From Capnocytophaga canis (GTDB taxonomy: Bacteria > Bacteroidota > Bacteroidia > Flavobacteriales > Flavobacteriaceae), in the NCBI RefSeq assembly GCF_000827555.1, contig NZ_CDOI01000133.1:21734-85733 (forward strand): a DNA stretch of 64,000 bases, written 5' to 3'. The notes under the pieces are model-generated. The model searched no databases. It was not told the origin of the DNA and was given only the letters and a program-made list of their open reading frames with translations. The position numbers and the translations under genes are program-made. Positions 8,733-18,707 of the stretch are shown piece after piece. Within the stretch, counting starts at the first letter, position 1; each line of letters opens with the position of its first letter.

Positions 8733-11036
8733 CTAAAAATCGATGTCTCCGAAGTCGTCTTTATCATTTTCCAAAGCTTCCACTTTTTTACAATCCATCG
8801 GAATTTCAATATTTTGTGGTGCAGGGAACGGTGATTTAGACACATTCAAATCTTTGTCAGCATAGCATTTTTTCATGTAATTTCCCCAAATAGGCAACGC
8901 CATAGTTGCTCCTTGCCCATAGGTAATTCCTTTGAAGTGGACGGCTCGGTCTTCACCTCCAACCCAAACACCCGTGACCAAATTTGGTACCATGCCCATA
9001 AACCAACCATCACTGTTGTTTTGCGTAGTTCCTGTTTTCCCTGCTATTGGATTGGTAAAAGCATACGGATAGCCCGTAATTACGTTTTTATACATACTGT
9101 TATAAGAATCCGCTCCTTTGGTTCTCAATCTGGCACCTGAACCATACTGTGTAACTCCTTCCATAAGGTTAACAACAGCTCTGGCTACTTCGGCACTCAC
9201 CACATCGCGTGTTTGAGGCGTATTTTCAAAAAGTACGGTTCCGTTTTTATCCTCAATACGCGTTACCAATGTGGGTTTCACATATACTCCTTCATTTGCA
9301 AAAGTTCCATAAGCTCCAACCATTTCATAAACCGTAATATCTGCTGTCCCTAATGCGATGGACGGCATCTCAGGAATTTCTGCTGAAATTCCCAATTCAC
9401 GAGCCAAATTAATCACAGGAACTGGTCCAACTTTATCCATCAAGTTCACCGTAATGGAGTTAATTGAGTTTGCTAAGGCATACTTCAAAGTCATCATGTC
9501 ACCTGAAAATTTTCCGTTAGAGTTTCGTGGGCACCAAGCAGTCAAGTTTTGATATTTCCCTGCTTCAATACATGTCTGAATATCAGGAAGTTCATGACAA
9601 GGTGAATAGTGTAACTGGTCAATGGCGGTTGCGTACACAAAGGGCTTGAAAGTAGATCCTGTTTGTCGAGCACCTTGAATCACTTGGTCGTATTGAAAAT
9701 GTTTATAATTGATTCCTCCTACCCATGCTTTGATATGTCCAGTTTGAGGCTCCATTGACATCATTCCCGTTCGCAAAAAAGCTTTATAATACAAAATAGA
9801 ATCTAAAGGTGTCATAATCGTATCTCGTTCACCTTGCCATGAGAAAACACGCATTTCGGTTTTTTCTTTGAACGATTGCTCTATTTCTTTTTCGGAATAG
9901 CCCAAAGATTTCATCTTTCTCCAACGCTCCGATTGTTTCATAGCTCTATTAATCAAGGAATTAAATTCATCTTTTGACACTTCTACAAATGGAAAGGTTT
10001 TGTTTTTCTTTGGATTGTTTTCAGCATCGAATACTTTTTGCAGTCGTTGCATGTGCTCTTCTACCGCCAATTCAGCATAGGTCTGCATTTTTGAATCAAT
10101 GGTGGTGTAAACTTTCAAACCGTCCAAATAAAGATTATGTTTCGTTCCATCAGGTTTGGGATTTTGGTCTATCCATGTTTTCATAAATGAGCGTAAATAC
10201 TCACGAAAGTAAGTTGCTATTCCTTCATTATGACTTTCTGGAGTAAAGCGTAATTCCAAAGGCAATTTTTGCAATGAATCTTTTTCTTTCTGAGTGATAT
10301 AATTATTTTTTGCCATTTGTGCCAAGACTACATTACGTCGGTTAGTAACCCCTACAGGATTTCGTACAGGATTGTAGAGCGATGAATTTTTGAACATTCC
10401 TACCAATACAGCACTCTCCTCTAAACTCAGATCCATAGGTTCTTTATCAAAGAAAATACGTGCTGCCGAACGTATTCCATCTGCTTGATATCCAAAGTCA
10501 TATATATTAAAATACATTGTAAGAATCTCTTCCTTGGTATATTGTGTTTCCAAGCGAGTAGAAATTATCCACTCTTTGATTTTTTGGGTATATCGCTCCA
10601 AACCACGAGCCTTCGTACCGTGAAATAACTGTTTTGCAAGTTGTTGCGTGATTGTTGACGCTCCTCCTTTACTTCCGAGATAAGCAAAGGCACGAAGAGT
10701 TCCTCGCACATCAATTCCTGAATGGTCATAAAAACGCTCGTCTTCCGTAGCTATCAGAGCATCAACCAAATGTTTTGGCAAATCCTTATATCTTACAGGA
10801 GTTCGATTGTCATCCAAATAGAATTTTCCTAATGTTTTTCCGTCAGCGGTAACAATCTCTGTTGCCAAGTTTGTTTCTGGATTTTCCAATCGCTTGAAAT
10901 CAGGCATCTCTCCTAAAAAACCCCATGAGCCAAAAGCAAAAAGTAGACACACAAACCCAATGCCTCCGAAAAATACCAACCAAAACAGTTTAACTAACTT
11001 GTTTTTACTTCCTTCTTTCGTTGTATTCTTTTTCAT
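8733..11036 (-). CDS. Penicillin-binding protein 1A (bifunctional transglycosylase/transpeptidase)
   Basis: The protein has 767 residues. One N-terminal membrane segment (about 17-40) is followed by a GT51 transglycosylase domain with the catalytic Glu98 in ATEDERFYDHSG and the STITQQLAKQL motif. The transpeptidase domain has SxxK at 461-464 (STFK), SxN at 524-526 (SIN) and KTGT at 667-670. It polymerises and crosslinks peptidoglycan in the periplasm. A short acidic C-terminus ends the protein. It lies 111 bases downstream of gldH, a gene order often seen in flavobacteria. All catalytic residues are present. Confidence 0.96.
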   Translation of the reverse strand: MKKNTTKEGSKNKLVKLFWLVFFGGIGFVCLLFAFGSWGFLGEMPDFKRLENPETNLATEIVTADGKTLGKFYLDDNRTPVRYKDLPKHLVDALIATEDERFYDHSGIDVRGTLRAFAYLGSKGGASTITQQLAKQLFHGTKARGLERYTQKIKEWIISTRLETQYTKEEILTMYFNIYDFGYQADGIRSAARIFFDKEPMDLSLEESAVLVGMFKNSSLYNPVRNPVGVTNRRNVVLAQMAKNNYITQKEKDSLQKLPLELRFTPESHNEGIATYFREYLRSFMKTWIDQNPKPDGTKHNLYLDGLKVYTTIDSKMQTYAELAVEEHMQRLQKVFDAENNPKKNKTFPFVEVSKDEFNSLINRAMKQSERWRKMKSLGYSEKEIEQSFKEKTEMRVFSWQGERDTIMTPLDSILYYKAFLRTGMMSMEPQTGHIKAWVGGINYKHFQYDQVIQGARQTGSTFKPFVYATAIDQLHYSPCHELPDIQTCIEAGKYQNLTAWCPRNSNGKFSGDMMTLKYALANSINSITVNLMDKVGPVPVINLARELGISAEIPEMPSIALGTADITVYEMVGAYGTFANEGVYVKPTLVTRIEDKNGTVLFENTPQTRDVVSAEVARAVVNLMEGVTQYGSGARLRTKGADSYNSMYKNVITGYPYAFTNPIAGKTGTTQNNSDGWFMGMVPNLVTGVWVGGEDRAVHFKGITYGQGATMALPIWGNYMKKCYADKDLNVSKSPFPAPQNIEIPMDCKKVEALENDKDDFGDIDF

Positions 11037-11147
11037 TATGTATTTTTGTAATATCTTGATAATTATATTTTTAAATAATAAATTCGAACATCAAATAAAC
11101 TTTTTTCATTCCTTTTAAGCTAATGTCAAAATTTATCTAACAGTAGA

Positions 11148-11636
11148 TTATCTTTCCTGAATATTTTCTATTTGCAATCCGACTTCGGTAATACCATTGA
11201 GCTGTTCCAAACCGTCTGTTTCTCCTATTTTTCGCATGGCTTGTTCTACCTTTATAGTATATGTTCCATTGGCTGAAAACACAAAGTTTTCTTTATACCA
11301 CAACTTATTTTCCTTTACAGATGAATATCCATAACCTAACCATTTCCCTTCTGGGGTTGCCATTTCGTATTCCAAAGTGTCTATAATGAGCCTTCTGTCA
11401 GGCAATTCCATGTGAGTAATAAGAAATAAATTACTAAACTCATACTTTTCATTATTTCTCAGCATGATGAATATGTTTTTTTTAGCAATAGAATCGGAGT
11501 GTTGAAATTGAAACGACACAGGCGATGCCTTTTGCCAACCTTCTCCATCTGAAAGTGAAACATATTCGCTATATTCGATGTTTGACTGACAGCTACTCCA
11601 CATCAGGACGGCTAAAAATAGGGTTAAAAATCTCAT
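11148..11636 (-). CDS. gldH: Gliding motility lipoprotein GldH
   Basis: The protein has 162 residues. A lipoprotein signal with lipobox WSSC gives the acylated Cys16. The body matches GldH: SNIEYSEYVSLSDGEGW, the HMELPDRRLIIDTLEYEMATPEGKWLG region and a C-terminal MRKIGETDGLEQLNGITEVGLQIE. GldH is a lipoprotein required for gliding in Flavobacterium johnsoniae; its exact role in the motor and T9SS apparatus is not settled. Its ATG overlaps the ricT stop by one base (TAATG), so the two are translationally coupled. PBP1A follows downstream. Confidence 0.92.
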   Translation of the reverse strand: MRFLTLFLAVLMWSSCQSNIEYSEYVSLSDGEGWQKASPVSFQFQHSDSIAKKNIFIMLRNNEKYEFSNLFLITHMELPDRRLIIDTLEYEMATPEGKWLGYGYSSVKENKLWYKENFVFSANGTYTIKVEQAMRKIGETDGLEQLNGITEVGLQIENIQER

Positions 11637-13093
11637 TATTTATTATTATCGGTGCTATTCTTATTAAAATGGTTCGATTTTCGTTTTGCATTTGGATTTT
11701 TTTCCTTCAAATGCTTTGGATTTTTTGAATTTTTCTGATTTGCGATATTATTCTTCTGTTTGTCCTTCTCGTTTTCAATAGGAATATTGTGTTTTTGAGA
11801 TTGGGGCTGTGTCTTTTTAATTTTTACCTGTTGATTTGGTTTTCGCTGCTCATTTTTATGTTGAATATTTGCATCTACCTGTTTTTCAGGAATCTCTACT
11901 TTACTTTCTGATTTTCCTGTTTCATTACCATTTTGGTTCCCTGCCTTGTTACTCTTGGAACGCTTGTCATTCTTCTTTTTCTTGCGTTTGGGTTTGTCGA
12001 ATCGAGTGAGACTATCCTCCGTATTTTCCTTGATCATTGTCATTCCAATTCCAGAACCTATTCCATCTGCTTCGGCTGTGATGGCATAATCTTCTAATAC
12101 GACATCTTTGTCACCTGCACCATTCTTGGCAATAATTTCTTTGACACTTTCTACCGACAATTTATGCCAATTTATAGGGTCTTCGTCATAAGAATACCAC
12201 ATCAAACGTTTGAAAATGTCTATTTTTTGACAACTTGCTTTCCCTTTTTCCGTATGTAATTTAGTTTCTGTACGAGGGAAATCCTGCAGAGCATCCACGT
12301 AGGAATCCAGCTCAAAATTGAGACAGCATTTCAACTTTCCACACTGTCCTGCTAATTTCTGTGGATTCAGTGAAAGTTGCTGATAACGAGCCGCTGAAGT
12401 GGTTACAGTTCTAAAATCAGTGAGCCATGTTGAGCAACACAGTTCACGCCCACATGAACCGATCCCTCCTAATCGAGCCGCTTCCTGACGGAAACCTATT
12501 TGTCGCATTTCAATGCGTACCGAAAAGGCTCGTGCCATATCCTTAATCAATTGACGGAAATCGACTCGACCTTCAGCTGTATAATAAAACGTAGCCTTAG
12601 AACCATCTCCTTGGAATTCTACATCTGAAATTTTCATTTCCAATCCTAAAGCAATCGCTAATTCTCGCGAGCGTTTTTGCACTTCAATCTCTTTATCCCG
12701 AGATTCTTGCCAAATATCAATATCTCGCTGATTTGCCTTTCGGTAGACTTTAGGAATTCCTTCTCCATTCCAATCGATTTTTCGCTTTTTCATTTGCAAA
12801 CGAACCAATTCACCTGTGAGGGTAACCACTCCTACGTCATGTCCTGAACTGGCTTCCGTAGCAACTACATCACCTATTTGTAACGATAATTTCTCTGTAT
12901 TTTTAAAGTATTCCTTACGGCTATTCTTAAAGCGGACTTCTACGCAGTCAAAAAAATCTTGTCCCCCTGGTAAGCGCACATTTGATAGCCAATCAAAGAC
13001 AGCTAATTTTCCGCTATTGCAACCTCCAGAACTACATCCTCCACTGCATCCATCACCTTTTTTATTTTTTGTTGTGCAACTATTGCAACTCAT
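11636..13093 (-). CDS. ricT: PSP1 domain protein, RicT/YaaT-like
   Basis: The protein has 485 residues. It opens with a Cys-rich segment (Cys3, 6, 16, 20 and 25 among Gly/Ser), followed by a PSP1 domain (about 35-300) with LAIALGLEMKISDVEFQGD, VDFRQLIKDMARAF, RIEMRQIGFRQEAARLGGIGSC, CGRELCCSTWL and QCGKLKCCLNFE. RicT-type proteins belong to iron-sulfur-containing complexes that influence RNase Y-dependent processing in Firmicutes; the Bacteroidetes role is less clear. The last about 130 residues are a Lys/Asn/Gln-rich low-complexity tail. It is first in the ricT-gldH pair. Confidence 0.9.
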   Translation of the reverse strand: MSCNSCTTKNKKGDGCSGGCSSGGCNSGKLAVFDWLSNVRLPGGQDFFDCVEVRFKNSRKEYFKNTEKLSLQIGDVVATEASSGHDVGVVTLTGELVRLQMKKRKIDWNGEGIPKVYRKANQRDIDIWQESRDKEIEVQKRSRELAIALGLEMKISDVEFQGDGSKATFYYTAEGRVDFRQLIKDMARAFSVRIEMRQIGFRQEAARLGGIGSCGRELCCSTWLTDFRTVTTSAARYQQLSLNPQKLAGQCGKLKCCLNFELDSYVDALQDFPRTETKLHTEKGKASCQKIDIFKRLMWYSYDEDPINWHKLSVESVKEIIAKNGAGDKDVVLEDYAITAEADGIGSGIGMTMIKENTEDSLTRFDKPKRKKKKNDKRSKSNKAGNQNGNETGKSESKVEIPEKQVDANIQHKNEQRKPNQQVKIKKTQPQSQKHNIPIENEKDKQKNNIANQKNSKNPKHLKEKNPNAKRKSNHFNKNSTDNNK

Positions 13094-13521
13094 TCTTTGT
13101 TATTTATTATATTGAAAAACAAGGTTTTGAATAGATATTGTTAGAAAATAACCTTGTTCGATTAGTATTTGTCTTTTAGTCATTTGCTATTTTATACGAA
13201 TAGCTTCAATTTGCAAAAATACATTTTTTATTTTTACGTACTATAAAATATAACAGATTTTTTTCTAACAGAATTTCTTTCCTAACATGAAGAAGACAAA
13301 ATAAATACGGTTTAATTGATAATTACATCAACTTGTGAATTGTTAACAAAAAATAAAGTAAAGATTATAGGTCTTCTGTTTGAAATATAAAACTCATAAT
13401 ATCAATAATTTATATCTTATAATTATGAGATAAACTATTCAGATTAGATTGTTTTTTTATTTTACAGAGAATATAACCAAGAAAAGAAATATCATTGCTG
13501 TAATTAAATAAGCATGTCACA

Positions 13522-13627
13522 AGGCTGTCGAAAAGGTTTGTTTTGGGCAAAATATTAAAAATAAAATGTTTATTTTCAAGGTGTTAAGTTTTGTAAAATT
13601 ACTAAAACTTGACTTTTCGGACAGCCT
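13522..13627. repeat. Element with inverted AGGCTGTC ends
   Basis: AGGCTGTCGAAAAG at the left end pairs with CTTTTCGGACAGCCT at the right end (one unpaired base). CAC/GTG outside the arms extend the symmetry. The loop is about 77 bases. It lies between two gene starts, where no transcript obviously ends, so a plain terminator role is doubtful. A relic of a gene terminator or a small mobile-element remnant are alternatives. Confidence 0.6.
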
Positions 13628-13790
13628 CGTGTTCTTAAACATAAGTTAAATGACCAGGTGCTATAATTTATAGGAGGTTATATACTTAATATTTGAATAT
13701 TACTGTTGTATTTTTTCGAAGTATAATCAAATGAGGCTCTTTTATTTAGATTTTTATTTAAGAATATATTCACAAAAAAATAGAACTTTT

Positions 13791-13822
13791 TTTGTGTAAA
13801 AAGAAAAAAAGGTTTACCTTTA
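13791..13822 (+). promoter_or_regulatory. Promoter of the susC-like gene
   Basis: TTTG (13791-13794), a 20-base spacer and TACCTTTA (13815-13822), one base off the TAnnTTTG consensus. It lies 31 bases before the susC ATG. Confidence 0.6.
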
Positions 13823-13853
13823 CACCTCAATTTAATAATTAATCAAACAGCTT

Positions 13854-16800
13854 ATGAAATTTAAAATTTTAACATTGTTCACGTTTGTGTTCAGTTGGTG
13901 TTTAACACTTTCTGCACAGACGGTGTCAGTAAAAGGAACTGTTACTGACGAGAGTAAAGTGCCACTACCAGGCGTAAGTGTTTTGATCAAAAACACTACT
14001 CGTGGAGTAGCTACTGATTTTGATGGTAAGTACGAAATCAAAGCAAATCAAGGAGATGTACTTGTCTTCAGTTACTTAGGTTTTGTAACACAAGAAAAAA
14101 CTGTAGGGGGGGGTAGTTCGCTGACAATCAACGTATTACTTGCCGAAGAAGCTCAACAATTAGAAGATGTTGTAGTTGTTGGGTATGGAACTCAGAAAAA
14201 AGAAAACTTAACTGGTGCTATAGCTACAGTTGATGCGAAAGTACTAGAAAGTCGCCCATTAACTACCATTGGACAAGGGTTACAAGGGTTGGTGCCCAAC
14301 TTAAATATTGGTGTAGGTAATGGTCGTCCTGGGTCTGGCGCTAGCTTTAATATTCGAGGTTTTACCTCTATTAATGGAGGAAGTCCATTAGTTCTTGTTG
14401 ATGGTGTGCAAATGGATCCTAATCAAATTAACCCTAATGATGTAGAGAATGTAACCATACTTAAAGATGCTGCTTCTGCGGCTATTTACGGAGGGCGTGC
14501 AGCATTTGGGGTTATACTTATCACTACTAAACAAGGTAAAAAAGCAACTCCTCTTCAAGTGAATATATCTACAAATTATTCACTTACACGACCTACTCGT
14601 TTACCTAAATTGGTCAATTCATTAGAATATTTAACAATGTATTTATTGGCCGATGAAACTGGAAGTATTTCAGGAGGTTCTAGAGGTAGTCAAGGATTTG
14701 GACAAGAGGATATTGATAGAGCAAAAAAATATATTGCAGACCCACGTCCTGAAAATGCGGTTTACATCGACCCTACCAACCCAAGAAGATATCGCTACGT
14801 AGGTAATACAGATTGGATTGAAGAGATGTATCCTAGTTGGGCTCCACAGTCACAACATAACATTTCTCTTTCAGGAGGTTCTGAGAAAACTACTTATATT
14901 GCTTCTGCCGGTATGTTCGAGCAAGAAGGTCTTTTCAAAGTTTCTAAACAAAAATTCAATCGTTACAACTTGAATCTGGGTTTGACTACTGATGTTACTA
15001 AATGGCTTACTGTTGGAGTAAAGACAAGTTTGAATCGTAAGCAGAACGATCAACCTTCAAACGGGCGTAACGGTGTAGAAACAGAGCGTTTTGCAAGTGA
15101 TTTAAAACCTTTGATGCCTGTATATCACCCTGATGGGAATTTTTCTGGACAAGGAAATTATACGAACCCTTTTGCTATGATTGCCACAGGAGGAAGAGAT
15201 AAATATACCTCCGATGATATATGGGTAACTGGAAACTTTGTGTTAAAACCTATTAAAAACGTAAAAGTGGTAGGAGACTATACTTGGAACTCTTACAGAA
15301 ATAATAGCAAAACGAACGTAAAACGTTTTAAAGAATATGGAGCTCCTACCGATGGTGTTAGCATTTTTGACCCTACAAAAGCTACCGATTTAGGTTTCTT
15401 CCCTCATACCAATACTTCCCGAGTAGATGAAAATAGTTACCATGACCTTTATAAGGCGGCTAATATTTATGCTCAATATGAAAATACCTTTGCTGAAAAA
15501 CATTATTTCAAAGCAATGGTGGGATATAGCCAGGAAGAAAAACACAATGAATCTTTTTGGGCGAGTGTAAAAGATCTTATTAATCAAGATTATCCATATT
15601 TGAAGTTAAATAACGATGAAAAACCTCGTGTAGGTAGCGGAATTTCTGATTGGGCATTGATAGGTTCCTTCTTCCGTTTAAATTATATATTTGCTGAGAA
15701 ATATTTATTAGAGATTAATGGACGTTATGATGGTTCTTCTAAATTCAGCAAAAATAACAGATATGTGTTCAGCCCTTCTGCTTCATTAGGATGGCGTATT
15801 TCTAAAGAAGGGTTTTTTGAACCTCTAACTCAAGTGGTAAGTGACCTGAAACTTCGTGTTTCCTATGGTGATTTACCCAACCAATACGTAGGAGGAAATT
15901 ATCCATACTTAGCAACAATGGGCTACGGAGCACAAACAGGTTATTTGTTTGGTAGTGCAGGACTTCCTTACGTAAACGCTCCTGGACTAGTAAGTGATAA
16001 CTTTACTTGGGAAACCGTAGAAACGCGAAATATTGGAGTAGATTACGGCTTCTTTGATAATCGTTTATCAGGTTCGTTTGACTATTACATCCGAAACACT
16101 AAAGGAATGTTGGTAAACGGAGTTCCTCTGCCAAAGGTGCTGGGAACAGGTGCACCACAACGAAATGCTGCCGATTTGGAAACCAAAGGATTTGAATTTT
16201 CTATTGGATGGAAAGATCAAGTTTCCGAAGATTTCGGTTATAACATAAGTTTTAATTTGGCTGATAGTAGAGCATTCATTACCAAATTTGACTTGAACCC
16301 AACAGGAAATATAGGGCAATACTATGTTGGTAGAGAAATTGGTGAAATATGGGGATATACTTCCAATGGCTTGTATCAAACCAATGAAGATGCTGCGAAA
16401 ATTGATAACAAAAGATTAGCAGGATATAAATGGTTAGCAGGTGACGTAAAATTTGAAGATTTGAATGGTGATAATAAAATCGACTGGGGAGATTATACCC
16501 TTGAAAAACCTGGTGATTTGAGCATTATAGGGAACAACCGTTCACGTTATACTTTTGGTTTAAATATGGGAGCTAATTATAAAGGATTCGATTTTTCATT
16601 ATTTTTACAAGGTACTGCAAAAAGAGATTATGCTTTGGGAGGTACTTACTTTTGGGGGTTCACCAATCAATGGGCTGTACCTACTACCGAACAATTGGAT
16701 TATTGGACACCTGAAAACCCAAATGCTTATTTTCCAAGACAGCGTTTCGGAGGAGGAAACTTCCAAACCTCTACCAGATATTTGCAAGATGCCTCTTATG

Positions 16801-17003
16801 TACGCGTAAAACAAATCACATTGGGTTATTCCTTGCCTAAGGACGTAATGCAATCCATTGGAATGAACAATTTAAGGGTTTATGTAACAGGAGAAAACGT
16901 GATGGAGTTTACTAAACTTATTAAATCATACGACCCTGAATTGCTTAATCAGATTTACCCGCTTAACAGAGTGTTTACTTTTGGGGTACAAGCACGATTC
17001 TAA
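13854..17003 (+). CDS. SusC/RagA family TonB-linked outer membrane protein
   Basis: The protein has 1,049 residues. A signal peptide (1-21, LTLSA-Q) leads into a carboxypeptidase-D-regulatory-like domain (about 25-110: VKGTVTDESKVPLPGVSVLIKN), the TonB-box region VVVVGYGTQKKENLTGAI, a plug domain (about 115-230: ASFNIRGFTSINGGSPLVLVDG) and a 22-strand-type barrel ending at TFGVQARF. SusC proteins import glycans or peptides bound by the SusD lipoprotein, powered by TonB-ExbBD. A run of eight G residues (14106-14113) encodes Gly85-87 and could slip. SusD follows 21 bases downstream. No glycosidase or sensor is adjacent, so the substrate is unknown. Confidence 0.95.
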   Translation: MKFKILTLFTFVFSWCLTLSAQTVSVKGTVTDESKVPLPGVSVLIKNTTRGVATDFDGKYEIKANQGDVLVFSYLGFVTQEKTVGGGSSLTINVLLAEEAQQLEDVVVVGYGTQKKENLTGAIATVDAKVLESRPLTTIGQGLQGLVPNLNIGVGNGRPGSGASFNIRGFTSINGGSPLVLVDGVQMDPNQINPNDVENVTILKDAASAAIYGGRAAFGVILITTKQGKKATPLQVNISTNYSLTRPTRLPKLVNSLEYLTMYLLADETGSISGGSRGSQGFGQEDIDRAKKYIADPRPENAVYIDPTNPRRYRYVGNTDWIEEMYPSWAPQSQHNISLSGGSEKTTYIASAGMFEQEGLFKVSKQKFNRYNLNLGLTTDVTKWLTVGVKTSLNRKQNDQPSNGRNGVETERFASDLKPLMPVYHPDGNFSGQGNYTNPFAMIATGGRDKYTSDDIWVTGNFVLKPIKNVKVVGDYTWNSYRNNSKTNVKRFKEYGAPTDGVSIFDPTKATDLGFFPHTNTSRVDENSYHDLYKAANIYAQYENTFAEKHYFKAMVGYSQEEKHNESFWASVKDLINQDYPYLKLNNDEKPRVGSGISDWALIGSFFRLNYIFAEKYLLEINGRYDGSSKFSKNNRYVFSPSASLGWRISKEGFFEPLTQVVSDLKLRVSYGDLPNQYVGGNYPYLATMGYGAQTGYLFGSAGLPYVNAPGLVSDNFTWETVETRNIGVDYGFFDNRLSGSFDYYIRNTKGMLVNGVPLPKVLGTGAPQRNAADLETKGFEFSIGWKDQVSEDFGYNISFNLADSRAFITKFDLNPTGNIGQYYVGREIGEIWGYTSNGLYQTNEDAAKIDNKRLAGYKWLAGDVKFEDLNGDNKIDWGDYTLEKPGDLSIIGNNRSRYTFGLNMGANYKGFDFSLFLQGTAKRDYALGGTYFWGFTNQWAVPTTEQLDYWTPENPNAYFPRQRFGGGNFQTSTRYLQDASYVRVKQITLGYSLPKDVMQSIGMNNLRVYVTGENVMEFTKLIKSYDPELLNQIYPLNRVFTFGVQARF
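14106..14113 (+). repeat. G8 homopolymer inside susC
   Basis: Eight consecutive G within the coding frame (GTA GGG GGG GGT) of a low-GC genome. The present length keeps the frame open. Confidence 0.9.
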
Positions 17004-17024
17004 TAATTTTAAAAGAACAAAACA

Positions 17025-18707
17025 ATGAAGAATAAAATTAAACATATAGCAATAGGATTATCGGCTGTGCTGACAGTTGTTTCTTGTAAAAACGACGATT
17101 TTTTGGATAAATATCCTCCTGATGCGTTTACCGAACCTTCTTATTTTAAAACAGAACAAGAGTTGAGTTTTTTTGCTAACCGATTCTACGGAAGTTTGCC
17201 TTTGAGCATCTTACAACATAGAGATACACAATCGGATAATATGGTACCTAATAGTCCTGATAACTTCTTGTTTGGAACATATACAGTTCCTTCAGAAGGA
17301 GGAGGTTGGGATACGGGAGCTTGGAATGGTATACGAAACTGTAATTTCTTTTTAGAAAACTATCAAAAAGTTCCTGGAAATACCAAAGAAAAATATGCTG
17401 CGGAGGTTCGTTTTTTCAGAGCGTTGTACTATTGGGAAAAAGTTGTTCGTTTTGGAGATGTTCCATTAATATTGAAAAAGGTAGGAGATGCTTCACCTGA
17501 AATATATGGACCCAGAGAGCCACATAAAAAAGTAATGGATGAAGTACTGAAAGACCTTGATTTTGCTATTCAGCATCTGCCTGAAAAAGCAAGTGCCGAG
17601 GCAGGAAGATTGCATAAAGACGCTGCCCTCGCTCTCAAATCAAGAATTGCACTTTGGGAAGGGACTTTCCGTAAGTACCACAATTTGGGCGATGAACGTG
17701 TATTTTTGGAGGCAGCCGTTGACGCTAGTGAAAAGTTGATGGCAAAAGGGTATGAGATCTATTCTACAGGAAAACCAAATCAGGATTACCGAGATTTATT
17801 TATAAAGGATAATTTGGCAGGTAACAAGGAGGCTATTTTCCATAGACATTATTTACGTTCTGTTGAAACGGGAAGACATGAATACAGCCGTTATGCTAAA
17901 GGTTCTAACAATGGATGTAGTAAGGATTTTATGGAATATTATCTTTTCAAAGATGGAAAACCAATTAGTACTACGTCTTACGCATACGATGACAGCACTC
18001 CTAGTAAAGAAGCAGAAAACAGAGACCCTCGGTATGCACAAACGATAGCTACTCCTGGTTTTGTAAAAACAAGTTCTAATCCACCTTTGATTGTAAATCT
18101 TCCAGAAATAGGTACTCCAGTAACTACCACAGGATATTGGTTTATAAAAGGAATGTCAAGCGATCCAAAACAAGAAGAGGCGTACAGTAGCGATACAGAT
18201 ATGTTTATCTTCCGATATGCAGAGGTACTGTTAAACTATGCAGAGGCTAAATATGAATTAGGAACATTGTCTCAAGCAGATTTAGACAGAACAATCAACA
18301 AGATAAGAGACAGAGTTGCAATGCCCCATTTAACGATGGATGCAGTAGCAGATGCTAACGCTAGTGATTATGGGTATGACGTAGCTCCCATTCTTTACGA
18401 AATACGTAGAGAACGTCGTGTAGAACTTGTGGGAGAAGGATTCCGCTTTAATGATATTTTGCGTTGGAAGGCAGGAAAATTATTTAATAATCCGAAAACT
18501 ATAAGAGGAATGAAATTGACAGATGAATTAAAAGCAGAATATGCTACAGATGCTGTTAAAAAATTACCTGTAGATAGTGATAAATATTTGATTGTTTATC
18601 CTGCATATCCTAACGGACGTACGTGGAATGATAAAATGTATCTATATCCAATACCAACAGATGAGTTAAAATTGGTTGGGTATAAACAAAATCCTGGATG
18701 GGACTAA
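17025..18707 (+). CDS. SusD/RagB family nutrient-binding outer membrane lipoprotein
   Basis: The protein has 560 residues. A lipoprotein signal ends at VVSC (Cys21-22 region), followed by NDDFLDKYPPDAFTEPSYF, the classical SusD N-terminus. The TPR-like core shows AEVRFFRALYYWEKVVRFGDVPL and a C-terminal ILYEIRRERRVELVGEGFRFNDILRW, both diagnostic of the RagB/SusD family. It forms the lid on the SusC barrel and captures substrate at the cell surface. It is co-transcribed with susC (21-base gap) and followed by a strong terminator. The substrate cannot be deduced. Confidence 0.95.
   Translation: MKNKIKHIAIGLSAVLTVVSCKNDDFLDKYPPDAFTEPSYFKTEQELSFFANRFYGSLPLSILQHRDTQSDNMVPNSPDNFLFGTYTVPSEGGGWDTGAWNGIRNCNFFLENYQKVPGNTKEKYAAEVRFFRALYYWEKVVRFGDVPLILKKVGDASPEIYGPREPHKKVMDEVLKDLDFAIQHLPEKASAEAGRLHKDAALALKSRIALWEGTFRKYHNLGDERVFLEAAVDASEKLMAKGYEIYSTGKPNQDYRDLFIKDNLAGNKEAIFHRHYLRSVETGRHEYSRYAKGSNNGCSKDFMEYYLFKDGKPISTTSYAYDDSTPSKEAENRDPRYAQTIATPGFVKTSSNPPLIVNLPEIGTPVTTTGYWFIKGMSSDPKQEEAYSSDTDMFIFRYAEVLLNYAEAKYELGTLSQADLDRTINKIRDRVAMPHLTMDAVADANASDYGYDVAPILYEIRRERRVELVGEGFRFNDILRWKAGKLFNNPKTIRGMKLTDELKAEYATDAVKKLPVDSDKYLIVYPAYPNGRTWNDKMYLYPIPTDELKLVGYKQNPGWD

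Larger units (their letters stand above)
13094..13853. other. Long intergenic region between divergent ricT and susC
   Basis: This is 760 bases without a credible gene. It holds a minus-strand -7 candidate TATTTTTG for ricT (13214-13221), a ~106-bp element with inverted AGGCTGTC ends (13522-13627), and the susC promoter (13791-13822). The remainder is A/T-rich and no further structure was recognised. Confidence 0.6.

Noticed and set aside
13522..13627. Insertion sequence
   Set aside because: Only ~106 bp with no transposase and no target duplication. It is kept as a repeat of uncertain origin.
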